Source: Cellulomonas marina | GTDB lineage: Bacteria > Actinomycetota > Actinomycetes > Actinomycetales > Cellulomonadaceae | Direction: 5' to 3' | DNA: 64,000 nt | Assembly (NCBI RefSeq): GCF_900111925.1 | Contig: NZ_FOKA01000006.1 | Coordinates: forward strand, 62,001-126,000 | Translations under genes and position numbers: made by a program | In this document: piece by piece, positions 10,088 through 18,946 of the stretch | Layout: every line of letters starts with the position of its first letter | How positions within the stretch are numbered: position 1 is the first letter of the stretch | Notes under the pieces: generated by a model | Database searches by the model: none | Told to the model about the DNA's origin: nothing | The model's input: only the letters and a program-made list of their open reading frames with translations

Positions 10088-12287
10088 GCCGCAGCGCTCG
10101 TGGCAGGTGCAGCTCCGCCGTGGCCCCCACGAGGGCCGGCACCGCCAGGGCGACGCCGGTCGCGGGGATGATGATCCCCGAGTCGTTGACGAGGAAGCCG
10201 ACGGCCAGGCCCAGCCCCGCGGCGACGAGGCCCGCGCGCACGAGCGGCACGGCCTGCTCGAGGTCCGCCGCCTCCCGCGCCAGCTCCGCGGCCTGGCGCC
10301 GGGCCGTGCGGGCGAGCACCCACAGCAGCGCGATGCCGGCGACCGCGGGCACGAGGTAGCGCCAGGTGGTGAGGATGCCGAGGTTCGCGTCGAGCTTGCG
10401 CTGCAGGACGGGCAGCAGCCCGCCGTCCAGCACGGTCGCGACGAACCGCCCCAGGTGGGTGCGCTCGTCGGCCGGACGTGCCCAGTCCAGCAGGGCGAAC
10501 CCGCCGACGACGACCGCCCCGACGGCCACCACCGCGGCGACGACGCGCCAGCGCACGGGCCGCCCGCTGACGACCAGCGCCAGGTAGGCGAACGAGATGA
10601 GCAGGGACGGCGGCCCGCCGAAGTCGCTGCCCAGCCCGGGCGCCCCGTCCACGACGACGAGCAGCAGGCCCAGCGCGACGACCCCGGCGAGCGCGGCCCG
10701 CCGGCGCCCGGCCCGGACGAGCACGTCGCCCAGGACGACGGCCAGCATGACCCCGCCGGCGAGCAGGAGCGCGAAGCCCTGGTTGCTCATGCCGTAGAAG
10801 CGCGCGGCGAGGATGCGGTGGGCCCCCATGGGGGAGTCGATCGTCAGCCACGAGCCCGTCAGCGCGTCCGCGACGAGCACCCCGACGGTCACGGCCGCGA
10901 CCACCGCCGCCGGCCCCAGCACGTACCGCCGCCAGGGGCCGAGCAGCGCCACGGCCGTGATGACCAGCGCCCACCCGAGCAGCGCCGCCCAGAAGCCGAG
11001 CACCGGCGCCCCGGCCCGCCACCACGGCACGAGCCCGGTGAGGAAGGACGCGACCGGCCAGGCGGCCAGGAACGGTCCGACCACGCGCAGGACCCGCACC
11101 GGCCCGCGCAGCGCGCCGTGCTGCCGGTCCCGCGGGCGGGTGAGCACGAGCGCCGCGGCGACGAACAGCGCCACCTGCAGCAGCACCAGCACGGTCGAGA
11201 AGCCACCGCTGACCTCGCGGACCTGGTCCGCCTCCGCCGCCACGTCCTCGAGCAGCGCGATGCGCGCGCCGGCCGTGGCGGGGCCGCCGGTCGCGCGCAT
11301 CGTCGAGCCGGACATGGCGGGGTCGGCCGGCAGGCCCAGGGCCGACAGGACCGTGGGCGCCACGTCCACCGCCTGCACGAGGCCGCGCTGCTGCGTCGAG
11401 CCGGTGGTGAGCAGGCCGGGGCCCGCCCAGCGCGTGCCGGCCGGGCCGGTCGCGGCGGCGAGCTGCAGCTCCGCGCGCCCCGAGTCTGCGAGGGACACGA
11501 CGAGCACCTGCGCCCCCGTGCCCTCGGCGCCGGCCAGGACCGCGGCGAGGGTGCTGTCGACGAGCGCGACCTGCTCGGCCCGCGGGGCGAAGGCGGTGCC
11601 CTCGCGGTCCCGCACCCCGCCGGCGTCGACGACGACGAGCGGGGCGGCCGCCAGCGCCGAGGAGACCTGCTCCGACAGCCCGCCGGCGGGCGCGCGCCGG
11701 CTCTCCCACGTGCCGACCTGCAGCCCCGCGCCGTCCGCCAGCGCCACGGCCGCCCCCGGGCCGATGCCCGCGGGGCTCACGCCCGCCTCCCGCAGCGTGT
11801 CCCCCAGCAGCCCGATGCGGGCGTCGTAGGCCTGGTCGACGACCGCCGCGGCGTAGTCCGACCAGCCGGGCGCCAGGCCGTCGGGACCGATGTCGACGAG
11901 GACCCGGCAGCGGTCCCGCACGAGGCCCCGCTCGTCCTCGGCGGCGAGGTCCTCCTCCGTCACGTGTGCGAGCCCCGTCCGCTCCAGCGGCGGGGCGTCG
12001 GCGGCCCGCGCGCCGGCGGAGACGCCGAGCCACCCGTCCGCCGGGCACGCGCTCGACGAGACGCTGCGCGCCGCGACGTCGGCCAGGCGCGCGTCCTGCG
12101 CCAGGGCGTGCAGCGCCGGCGTGCCCGTCGCCGTCACGTCGTCCCAGCGGACCCCCGCGACCCCGACGAGCAGGACCGGCGGCTCGTCGGCGGCGCGCGC
12201 GGGCGTCGCCCCGGCCACCAGCAGCACGAGGAGGCCGGCGAGCGCCGCGAGCGCGACGGACGGGCGGGGGAGGGACCGCGGGAGCAC
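9996..12287 (-). CDS. Exported alkaline-phosphatase-like protein with multi-spanning membrane domain
   Basis: A 763-residue protein of two parts. A signal peptide (LALLVLLVAGATPARAA type, residues 1-32) is followed by an extracytoplasmic domain to about residue 370. That domain has features of the alkaline phosphatase/sulfatase fold, such as VLLVGVAGVRWDD at the start and AVDVAPTVLSALGLP near its end. From about residue 375 there are roughly ten hydrophobic helices, with FYGMSNQGFALL and GSDFGGPPS in the loops. The arrangement suggests a membrane enzyme handling a phosphorylated envelope polymer or lipid, but I do not recognise a characterised family. The usual catalytic Ser/Thr and metal ligands of active phosphatases are not obvious. 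The GTG start is six bases after TAGCCT (12299-12294), a leaderless design. It overlaps the GT2 gene tail to tail. Confidence 0.65.
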   Translation of the reverse strand: MLPRSLPRPSVALAALAGLLVLLVAGATPARAADEPPVLLVGVAGVRWDDVTATGTPALHALAQDARLADVAARSVSSSACPADGWLGVSAGARAADAPPLERTGLAHVTEEDLAAEDERGLVRDRCRVLVDIGPDGLAPGWSDYAAAVVDQAYDARIGLLGDTLREAGVSPAGIGPGAAVALADGAGLQVGTWESRRAPAGGLSEQVSSALAAAPLVVVDAGGVRDREGTAFAPRAEQVALVDSTLAAVLAGAEGTGAQVLVVSLADSGRAELQLAAATGPAGTRWAGPGLLTTGSTQQRGLVQAVDVAPTVLSALGLPADPAMSGSTMRATGGPATAGARIALLEDVAAEADQVREVSGGFSTVLVLLQVALFVAAALVLTRPRDRQHGALRGPVRVLRVVGPFLAAWPVASFLTGLVPWWRAGAPVLGFWAALLGWALVITAVALLGPWRRYVLGPAAVVAAVTVGVLVADALTGSWLTIDSPMGAHRILAARFYGMSNQGFALLLAGGVMLAVVLGDVLVRAGRRRAALAGVVALGLLLVVVDGAPGLGSDFGGPPSLLISFAYLALVVSGRPVRWRVVAAVVAVGAVVVGGFALLDWARPADERTHLGRFVATVLDGGLLPVLQRKLDANLGILTTWRYLVPAVAGIALLWVLARTARRQAAELAREAADLEQAVPLVRAGLVAAGLGLAVGFLVNDSGIIIPATGVALAVPALVGATAELHLPRALRLSPPDRVPWPDAGAPRRAAAPPRPPATAGR

Positions 12288-12411
12288 GCGGCCAGGCTAC
12301 GGGCAGGCCGCGTAGGGTCCCCCCGGGGCGCGGTGCCTCCCGCCGGGACCCGCACACCGCGTCCACGCCGTCTCCACGAGCCCGACCGTCCTGCACCGAC
12401 CCGGAGGAGCC

Positions 12412-13365
12412 ATGCCCGCCCCCGACGCCCCGCGCTACGCGTACCTGGGCCCGGCCGGCACGTTCACCGAGGCGGCGCTGCGCCAGGTGGCGGGACCCGA
12501 CGAGGCCGTCTACCTGCCGCAGACCGATGTGGGCTCGGCCATCGCCGCCGTGCGGTCCGGGGAGGCCGACCTCGCGGTCGTCGCCATCGAGTCCACGGCC
12601 GAGGGTGGCGTCACCGCGACGCTCGACGCGCTGGCCACGGGCGAGCCGCTGGTCCTGCTGCGGGAGATGCTCGTGCCGGTCCAGTTCACGCTCGTGGCAC
12701 CGGCCGGCACGGACCTGGCCGACGTGCGGCGGGTCAGCGCGCACCCGCACGCATGGGTGCAGTGCCGGCGGTGGCTGGCGGAACACCTCCCCGGGGCGAT
12801 GCACGTGCCCGCGACCTCCAACACCGCTCCCGCGGCGATGCTCGCGGCCGGGGACGGGCCGGTGCCGTTCGACGCCGCGCTCGTGCCGCCGGCCGCGGTG
12901 GGCACGTACGGCCTCGTCCCGCTGGCCGAGGACGTGGCGGACAACCCGTCGGCGATGACGCGGTTCGTCGTCGTCGGCGCCCCCGGGGACGTGCCGCCGC
13001 CGACCGGGGCGGACAAGACGACCCTCGTCGTGCACCTGCCCGACAACGAGGCCGGGGCGCTGCTGGCCATGCTCGAGCAGTTCGCCGTGCGCGGGGTGAA
13101 CCTGTCACGCATCGAGTCCCGGCCGATCGGCGACGCCCTGGGGCGCTACTCCTTCTCCATCGACGCCGAGGGGCACATCGCCGAGGAGCGCGTGGGGGAG
13201 GCGCTGATGGGGCTGCACCGGCGCTGCCCGTACGTGCGGTTCCTCGGCTCCTACCCGCGCGCGGACGCCGTCGCCCCGACGATGCACGCGGGCACCACCG
13301 ACGCGGAGTTCGTCGCCGCCCGAGCCTGGCTGCGGGCGGTGCGCACGGGTGGCGCCGGGGCCTGA
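12412..13365 (+). CDS. pheA: Prephenate dehydratase
   Basis: A 317-residue enzyme that converts prephenate to phenylpyruvate in phenylalanine synthesis. The N-terminal periplasmic-binding-like catalytic domain contains GPAGTFTEAAL, IESTAEGGVTATLDAL and the SAMTRFVVVG segment with the catalytic TRF motif. A C-terminal ACT regulatory domain (about 200-285) carries the phenylalanine-binding motif NLSRIESRP, so feedback inhibition is expected. It is a stand-alone dehydratase without chorismate mutase, the usual form in actinobacteria. The ATG has GGAGGAG four bases upstream. A TAGGGT box at 12313-12318 may be its -10, giving a leader of roughly 90 bases in which I see no attenuator. Its 3' end abuts a truncated regulator gene on the other strand. 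Confidence 0.93.
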   Translation: MPAPDAPRYAYLGPAGTFTEAALRQVAGPDEAVYLPQTDVGSAIAAVRSGEADLAVVAIESTAEGGVTATLDALATGEPLVLLREMLVPVQFTLVAPAGTDLADVRRVSAHPHAWVQCRRWLAEHLPGAMHVPATSNTAPAAMLAAGDGPVPFDAALVPPAAVGTYGLVPLAEDVADNPSAMTRFVVVGAPGDVPPPTGADKTTLVVHLPDNEAGALLAMLEQFAVRGVNLSRIESRPIGDALGRYSFSIDAEGHIAEERVGEALMGLHRRCPYVRFLGSYPRADAVAPTMHAGTTDAEFVAARAWLRAVRTGGAGA

Positions 13366-13374
13366 CCGCTGGTG

Positions 13375-13617
13375 CCCGTCCACCTCCGAGAGGTACTGCG
13401 GCGACACCCCGGCGCGGTCCGCCACGTCGACCAGGCGGAGCCCGGCGTCGCGGCGCGCGTCCCGCAGCCGCTGCCCGATGGCCCGCCGCCAGGCCAGGCC
13501 GTCCGGGGCGGGCCGAGGGGCGACGGTCGTCCGGTCACCGGCGGCGACGCGGGTGCGGGCGTGCGGACGGGGACCGGCGCGGCGGGGGAGCGGGAGGACG
13601 GTGACGACGGCGCTCAT
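13375..13617 (-). pseudogene. 5' fragment of an XRE-type (ClgR-like) regulator
   Basis: The ATG at 13617 is seven bases after TAGCGT (13630-13625), so the promoter and start look genuine. The N-terminal 75 residues end in a clear helix-turn-helix: IGQRLRDARRDAGLRL, VDVADRAGVS, PQYLSEV. Relatives continue after SEV with ERGRKEPSSE and a further 50 or so residues. Here the frame changes to DGHQRSGPGA and then runs antisense through pheA to a stop at 13105. I read this as a gene that lost its 3' half. If translated, the product would be a 170-residue protein with a nonsense tail. Confidence 0.6.
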
Positions 13618-13682
13618 GCCTCGGACGCTAGCCAGGCCGCGGCCGGCCGGGCCCCCGCTCCGCTGAGGGCAGAACGCGCCGG

Positions 13683-14962
13683 GTGGGCCCACAATGGCAC
13701 GGCGGTGCGGACCGGTGCCGACGGACGGTGGGCGACCTGGAGGACGCGTGGAGGACCGAGTGCCTCGACGATGACGGCGAGGTCGTGCTCGTCCTGCACC
13801 AGTCGGACGACATCACCGACTACGTGCGGCTGCGCACCCCGGGCCCGGTCGCCGGCCCGGTCGCCGGCACGGTCGCCGGCACGGTCGCCGGCACGGTCGC
13901 CGGCACGGCCGTCGAGCGGGTCGTCCCACGGGACGCGGCGCTGCCGGCCGCGCGCGCCGCGCGGGGCGAGCGCCTCGTGGCCGACGAGCACCTCGACGCC
14001 GCGCCGGGCGCCGCCGCCGGTGAGCCCCTCGGCCCGACCTGGGTCGCGCTCCCGCTGCGGACCGGCGACGAGGTGCTCGGTTCGCTCACGCTGTCATGGC
14101 CCGAGCCCCACACCTTCGACGGGACCGAGCACCAGCTGCTCGACGCGCTGGCCACGCAGTACGCGCAGGCCCTCGCACGCGTCCGTCGCCTCGAGGTGGA
14201 GCGCGAGCTCGCCGACGCGACCCGGCATCTCGCCGAGGCCCTGCAGCGGTCGCTCCTGTCCGACCCGGTGCAGCCCGAGCACGGGCAGGTCGTCGCGCGG
14301 TACGCCCCGGCGTCGCGCACCGCGAAGATCGGCGGTGACTGGCACGACGCCTTCGTGCAGCGGGACGGCGCCACGGTCGTCGTCATCGGCGACGTCACCG
14401 GGCACGACGTCAACGCGACCGCGGCGATGGGGCAGCTGCGGTCCCTGCTGCGCGGCATCGCGGTGACCAGCGGCGCCGGGCCCGCGGGTGTCCTCGCGGA
14501 CGTCGACCACGCGATGCGCGCGCTGCAGGTCGCCACCATCGCGACCGCGGTCGTCGCCCGGATCGAGCAGGCCCCGGACGAGCGGCACCTCGCGCGGGTG
14601 CGCTGGTCGAGCGCCGGGCACCTGCCCCCCGTCGTCGTCCGGCCCGACGGCACCGCCGACCTGCTGACCACGGGACGCAACGACGTCCTGCTCGGCGTCC
14701 GGCCGGATGCCGCACGGACCGAGCACCTGTGCACGCTGGAGCCGGGTGCCACCCTCTTCTGTACACGGACGGGCTCGTCGAGCGCCGGGACGAGGACCTG
14801 GCCGCGCGGCTGGAACACCTGCGCCGCACCGTGGAGGAGCTCGCCGCGGGGGACGGCGACCTCGACACGCTGTGCGACGAGGTGCTGGCCCGCATGCTCC
14901 CGGCGCACCCGGACGACGACGTCGCGCTCCTCGCGGTCCGCCTCCACGCGCAGGACCGGTAG
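13683..14962 (+). pseudogene. SpoIIE-type (PP2C) phosphatase with PAS/GAF remnant, truncated and frameshifted
   Basis: The frame encodes the last strand of a PAS domain (LVLHQSDDITDYVRLR), a GAF-like domain ending ALARVRRLE, and most of a SpoIIE/RsbU phosphatase domain with IGGDWHDAF and VIGDVTGHDVNA holding the metal-binding aspartates. Reading switches at about 14757-14759. ACCCTCTTC is followed by the expected LYTDGLVERRDEDL in another frame, as if one C of a CC pair were missing. The restored tail runs through DDDVALLAVRLHAQ to the TAG at 14960-14962. The beginning of the PAS domain is absent, so the 5' end is also lost, and no start is convincing (GTG at 13683 or 13728). A complete paralogue is at 52823-55474. 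Confidence 0.75.
13842..13913 (+). repeat. 12-bp tandem repeat in the broken phosphatase gene
   Basis: About six copies of a 12-base unit (GGCACGGTCGCC with early GGCCCGGTCGCC variants) encode an AGTV/AGPV string between the PAS remnant and the GAF domain. The unit keeps the frame, so copy-number change would only lengthen the linker. Confidence 0.8.
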
Positions 14963-15051
14963 GCCCGGCCACGGCCCTCGCACTGTGACGGTGCTGGCAG
15001 CGGCGGCGCCTCGACGGGCGCGACCGGCCGGCCTCTGCCTACCGTCCCCGC

Positions 15052-16314
15052 GTGACGGACGTGCGGGGGCAGGCACCGGGCTCCGCCATCGCGCTCCTGG
15101 AGCCGCTCGCCCCGCGCCCGGCCTCGCGGCCGCGGCTGACCGCTCGCACGGTCCTGGTGCTCCTCGCGGTCTACGCGGGCGCGCGGGTCCTGTCGGCGCT
15201 GCTGCTGCTCGTCGTGCACCGGACGGGCGTCGTCGACGACGGGCCCGGAGGCCTGGGCGCCGGCCTCGCGGCGACGCTGCCCGGGACGGGCTTCACCGAC
15301 CTCCTGCAGGGGTGGGACGGGGAGTACTACCGGCGGATCGCCGAGGACGGCTACCCCACCGACCTGCCCCTCGACGCCGACGGCGAGGTCGCCAAGAACC
15401 CCTGGGCCTTCATGCCCGTCTACCCGCTCCTGGCCCGCGGGGTCATGGCCGTCACGGGCCTCGGGTTCGGCGCCGCCGGCACCGCCGTCGCGCTCCTGGC
15501 CGGCGCGGCGGCCGTGATCGTCCTGCACGTGCTGCTCCTGCCGCACGCGGGTCGCCGCGCCGCCACGCTCGGGGCCGTGCTGCTGGCGATCAGCCCGATG
15601 TCCTTCCTGTTCACCGTCACCTACGCCGAGAGCACGTTCCTCGTCCTGGTGTTCGGCGCGCTCGTCGCGATGACGCGGCAGCGGTACGCGCTGTTCGCGG
15701 TGCTCGGCGTCGTGGCCGCGTTCACGCGGCCGGGTGCGCTGGCGCTGGCCTTCGCGCTGGTGCTGCTGCACCTCGTGCGGGCCCGACGAGGCCTGGTGCA
15801 GCACCGGCGCGAGCACGTGGCCGCCCTCGGCGCGGCCACGGCCGTGACGCTGGCCGGTCTCGCGTGGCCGGTCGTCGCCGGCCTCGTCACGGGCCGTGCC
15901 GACGCCTACCTCGCGACGGAGACCGCCTGGCAGCAGGAGTACACGGGCCACGCCGGCTTCGTGCCGTTCACGCCCTGGTTCCGGTTCGCCTCGGCGGTGC
16001 TCGACCCGGTGCTCGGGCCGGGTGCCGGAGTGGTGCTCGTGACGCTGCTGCTCGGGACGACGGTCGTCGTCGTCGCGCGGCGGTGGAACGCGCCGGGGGC
16101 GGACCTCACCGTGTGGGCGGTCGCGTACCTGGCCTACCTCGTCGCCGTGTTCGTGCCGCAGCACAGCACGTTCCGCCTCCTGCTGCCGCTGGCCCCGGCG
16201 CTCGGTGACCCGGGGCTCACCGGGACCCGACGACGAGCGGCGCTCGCGGTGGGGGCCTCGCTGGCGCTGCAGCCCGTCGCGGTGCTGGCCCTGTGGGTCG
16301 TCGTCGCGCCCTGA
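15052..16314 (+). CDS. GT-C type mannosyltransferase-like integral membrane protein
   Basis: A 420-residue polytopic membrane protein with about ten helices. The first large extracytoplasmic loop has GWDGEYYRRIAEDGYP followed by NPWAFMPVYPLL. That pattern is typical of the PIG-V/Gpi18-like family of polyprenyl-phosphate-sugar glycosyltransferases, where the WD aspartate is the proposed catalytic residue. SPMSFLFTVTYAEST in a later helix and loop also fits the family. It probably transfers mannose from a lipid carrier to an envelope acceptor on the outside of the membrane. The GTG is six bases after TACCGT (15040-15045), a leaderless start. It is followed by a possible hairpin terminator at 16338. 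Confidence 0.75.
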   Translation: MTDVRGQAPGSAIALLEPLAPRPASRPRLTARTVLVLLAVYAGARVLSALLLLVVHRTGVVDDGPGGLGAGLAATLPGTGFTDLLQGWDGEYYRRIAEDGYPTDLPLDADGEVAKNPWAFMPVYPLLARGVMAVTGLGFGAAGTAVALLAGAAAVIVLHVLLLPHAGRRAATLGAVLLAISPMSFLFTVTYAESTFLVLVFGALVAMTRQRYALFAVLGVVAAFTRPGALALAFALVLLHLVRARRGLVQHRREHVAALGAATAVTLAGLAWPVVAGLVTGRADAYLATETAWQQEYTGHAGFVPFTPWFRFASAVLDPVLGPGAGVVLVTLLLGTTVVVVARRWNAPGADLTVWAVAYLAYLVAVFVPQHSTFRLLLPLAPALGDPGLTGTRRRAALAVGASLALQPVAVLALWVVVAP

Positions 16315-16337
16315 GGGCCGGAGTTCACCGAGGGGCG

Positions 16338-16356
16338 GGGACGGGACCTCCGTCCC
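16338..16356 (+). terminator. Short GC-rich hairpin after the GT-C gene
   Basis: GGGACGG and CCGTCCC are separated by five bases, giving a 7-bp stem 24 bases after the preceding stop. There is no T tract, as usual for this GC content. It is a weak candidate compared with the other stems in the window. Confidence 0.35.
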
Positions 16357-16436
16357 TGGACCGGGGCGGGCGTTCCGGTCGATGGTGAAGGAGCCGGCGA
16401 CCCCGGCACGCCACCCGCGCCCACGAGGAGCCCCCG

Positions 16437-16694
16437 ATGTCGACCCTGACCGCGACCCACCCGCACCACGCCCCCCACGCCGCCGTGGCCGCGGCGCTCA
16501 ACGCGCTGCACGACGGCGCCGAGCGCGGCCACGACCTCGTCGAGCGCGTGCGCACGACCCCCCTGCCGGAGCCGACCGGCGTGGCCGGCCGGGTGCGCCG
16601 CGCCGTCTGGGTCGCCGTCAGCTCCGCCGCGCTGGGCGGCGGTGCGCTGCTCGTCACCGGGCTCCTGGCGGGGGTCGTCGACGTCCTGTCCTGA
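16437..16694 (+). CDS. Small membrane protein of unknown function
   Basis: An 85-residue protein with a soluble, histidine-containing N-terminal half (THPHHAPHAAV) followed by a basic segment and one hydrophobic helix at about residues 60-82. The ATG is preceded by GAGGAG seven bases upstream, so it is probably translated. I do not recognise a family. It sits alone between the GT-C gene and the convergent znuA remnant. The histidine cluster next to zinc-transport genes is suggestive only. Confidence 0.6.
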   Translation: MSTLTATHPHHAPHAAVAAALNALHDGAERGHDLVERVRTTPLPEPTGVAGRVRRAVWVAVSSAALGGGALLVTGLLAGVVDVLS

Positions 16695-16711
16695 ACCCCG
16701 CCAGGACCGGG

Positions 16712-17464
16712 TCAGCCGGCGTCGCCGCAGGCGAGGCCATCCCGGAGGGCCGTCAGGTTCTCGCGCATGAGGCCCGGGTAGTCCTGCCCCTCGGCGACGC
16801 GCTCGATCGGGTGCAGCACCGCCGTCGTGACGCCGAGGTCGTCCGCGAGCGTGGTGGCGACCTCGGGGCTCGTCGTCGCCTCGAAGAACACCGTGCGGAC
16901 GCCCCGGCCCTGCACGACGTCCACGACGGCGCGCAGCCGGGCCGGGGACGGCTCGACGTGCGGGTCGATGCCGGCGATGCCCACCTGCTCAAGCCCGTAG
17001 GCGCCTGCCAGGTAGCCGAACGCCTCGTGGGCGGTCACGAGGGTGGCGCCCGCGCACCCGGCCAGCCCGGTGCGGTACTCGGCGTCGAGGGCCTCGAGCT
17101 CCCCGACGAGCCGCTCGGCGCCCGCCCGGTACGCGCCCTCGCCCGCCGCGTCGACGGCGACGAGCCCGTCCGCGACGTCCTCGGCCAGCCGCGCCATGCG
17201 GGTCGGGTCGAGCCAGACGTGCGGGTCGCCCTCCTGGTCGGCCAGCGTCGCGGCGTCGACCAGGTGCTCGGGCGCCTGGGCCGCCAGCGCCTCGTCGACG
17301 CCGGTCTGCATCCCGCTCAGGTGCACGACGAGGTCCCCCTCGCCGAGGGCCGCCACGCCCTGCGGCGACAGCTCCGTCGCGTGGCTGTCCGCCCCCCGCG
17401 CCGTGAGGTTCTGCAGCTCCACCCGGTCGCCCGCGACCTCCTGCACCTGCGCCGTGGGGTACGC
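16712..17464 (-). pseudogene. Zinc/manganese ABC transporter substrate-binding protein, 5' end missing
   Basis: About 250 codons encode a cluster 9 (ZnuA/TroA-like) metal-binding lipoprotein. Three of the family's metal-ligand histidines are in DSHATELSP, GDPHVWLDP and VTAHEAFGY, and the second lobe carries IDPHVEPSP and FFEATTSPEVA. The protein begins abruptly at YPTAQVQEVAGD. This is where relatives have the first strand after the signal peptide, so about 45 codons with the lipobox are missing. Upstream sequence in this frame is antisense to the ATPase gene. The break coincides to within a few bases with the equally abrupt start of the divergent ATPase gene. Either a real deletion removed both 5' ends and the shared promoter, or the assembly collapsed there. 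Confidence 0.75.
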
Positions 17465-18074
17465 GGGACGCCCCCTGCTGCGCGACGTCGACATCGCGGT
17501 GCACCGCTGCGAGTGCGTGGCCGTGACCGGCGCGAACGGGTCCGGCAAGACGACGCTGCTGCGCGCGGTGCTCGGTGCCGCGCAGGTGCTGGGCGGCTCG
17601 CTCGAGGTGTCCACGCCGCGCGTCGGCTACGTGCCGCAGCGCGACAGCCTCGCCTCCGTCGTGCCTGCGACCGTCGGGGAGGTCGTCGCCGTCGGGCGGC
17701 TGCCGCTGACCGACCCCCTGCGCCGCCTGCGCCCGTCGGCCCGACGCGCCGACCGCGAGGCCGTGGCCGCCGCCCTCGACCTCGTCGGCCTGGCCGACAG
17801 GGCGCGCACCCCCATGGCCCAGCTCTCCGGCGGTCAGCAGCGCCGCGCGCTCGTGGCGCGGGCGCTGGTGGCCGAGCCGGAGCTCCTGCTGCTCGACGAG
17901 CCGACCGCCGGCGTGGACGCCCGGCACCAGAGGGTGCTCGCCGAGGTCCTGGACCGCATGCGCCGGGCCGGTGTGGCGGTCCTCGTCGTCACGCACGAGC
18001 CGGCCGCGCTGGCGGGCGCCATCACCCGGTCCCTGGCCGTGGCCGACGGGCGCGTGGGGACGGTGGCGGCGTGA
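17454..18074 (+). pseudogene. Zinc/manganese ABC transporter ATP-binding protein, 5' end missing
   Basis: This fragment codes for the ATPase of a metal importer. Walker A is GANGSGKTT, the signature is LSGGQQRR, Walker B is LLLLDEPTAGVD and the switch histidine is in VVTHEP. The protein starts inside the first strand at VGYAGRPLLRDV, whereas relatives have ten to fifteen residues before this (an initiator and the first beta strand). GTG at 17454 is in frame and could serve as a start, which would give a 206-residue product lacking the A-loop strand. No ribosome-binding site is visible. The 3' end is intact and its TGA overlaps the GTG of the permease gene. Confidence 0.7.
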
Positions 18075-18937
18075 GCGACCTGCTGACGGTCCTCGACTAC
18101 GACTTCATGCGGCGGGCGCTGCTGGCCGCGGCGCTCGTCGGGGTGGCGGCACCGCTCGTCGGGACGTTCCTCGTCCAGCGCGGGCTGTCCCTCGTCGGGG
18201 ACGGGCTCGGGCACGTGGCGCTCGCGGGCGTCGCGGCCGGCGTGCTGACCGGGACGGCGCCGAGGTGGACGGCCCTCGTCGCCGCCGTCGGGGCCGCGCT
18301 GCTCGTGGAGGCCGTGCGAACCCGCGGGCGCACGGGCGGCGACGTCGCGCTGGCCGTCGTGTTCTACGGCGGCATCGCCGGCGGCGTCGTGCTCATGAGC
18401 CTCGCTCCCGCCGGGACGACGACGAACCTGGAGGGCTACCTCTTCGGCGCCATCACGACGACGAGCCCGGGGGACGTGCGGGTGTTCGCGGTGCTCGCCG
18501 CGGTGCTGCTCGTCGTCGTGACCGTGCTGCGGCCCTGGCTGTTCGCCGTGGCCGTCGACGAGGAGCACGCGCGCGCCGCCGGCCTGCCGACGCGCGCGCT
18601 CACGTCGGCGCTCGCCGTGCTCACGGCCGTCACCGTCGTGCTGTCGATGCGGACGGTCGGCCTGCTGCTCATCAGCGCGCTCATGGTGCTGCCCGTCGCC
18701 GCGGCGCAGCGCGTGTGCCGCAGCTTCGGACCGGTCGTCGTCGCCGGGTCCGCCGTCGGGCTGGTGGCGAGCGTCGGCGGCGTGACGGTCTCGGCCGCCG
18801 CCGGCACCCCGTCCGGCGGGACGATCGTGCTGCTCGCGCTGGCCGCGTTCGCGCTGGCGGTCCTCGTCGGCGGCCTGCGGCGACGCGGGCTGAGCCGGTC
18901 CTGGGCCGGCACTGCGACCCGTGGGGCGCGCCCGTAG
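18071..18937 (+). CDS. Zinc/manganese ABC transporter permease
   Basis: A 288-residue integral membrane subunit of the ABC-3 (ZnuB/TroC/MntB) family with about eight helices. The N-terminal YDFMRRALLAAALVGVAAPLVGTFLV and the GLSLVGDGLGHVALAG segment are characteristic (quoted in part). LLLISALMVLPVAAAQ is the usual helix near the end. It would form the channel for Zn2+ or Mn2+ together with the ATPase and binding protein encoded just upstream. The start GTG overlaps the ATPase stop in GTGA, so the two are translationally coupled. Because both partners have lost their 5' ends in this sequence, the system may be non-functional. The TAG stop at 18935 is also the first half of the TAGCCT box of the next gene. 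Confidence 0.88.
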   Translation: MSDLLTVLDYDFMRRALLAAALVGVAAPLVGTFLVQRGLSLVGDGLGHVALAGVAAGVLTGTAPRWTALVAAVGAALLVEAVRTRGRTGGDVALAVVFYGGIAGGVVLMSLAPAGTTTNLEGYLFGAITTTSPGDVRVFAVLAAVLLVVVTVLRPWLFAVAVDEEHARAAGLPTRALTSALAVLTAVTVVLSMRTVGLLLISALMVLPVAAAQRVCRSFGPVVVAGSAVGLVASVGGVTVSAAAGTPSGGTIVLLALAAFALAVLVGGLRRRGLSRSWAGTATRGARP

Positions 18938-18946
18938 CCTGACGCG

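Noticed and set aside
9274..13035. Minus-strand open frame of 1,253 codons spanning several genes
   Set aside because: It runs antisense or out of frame through GT2, the membrane protein and pheA, with arginine- and alanine-rich text and no domain.
16323..16345. GTTCACCGAGG as a second PHO box
   Set aside because: Only one half-site is present; the following 11 bases do not repeat the motif.
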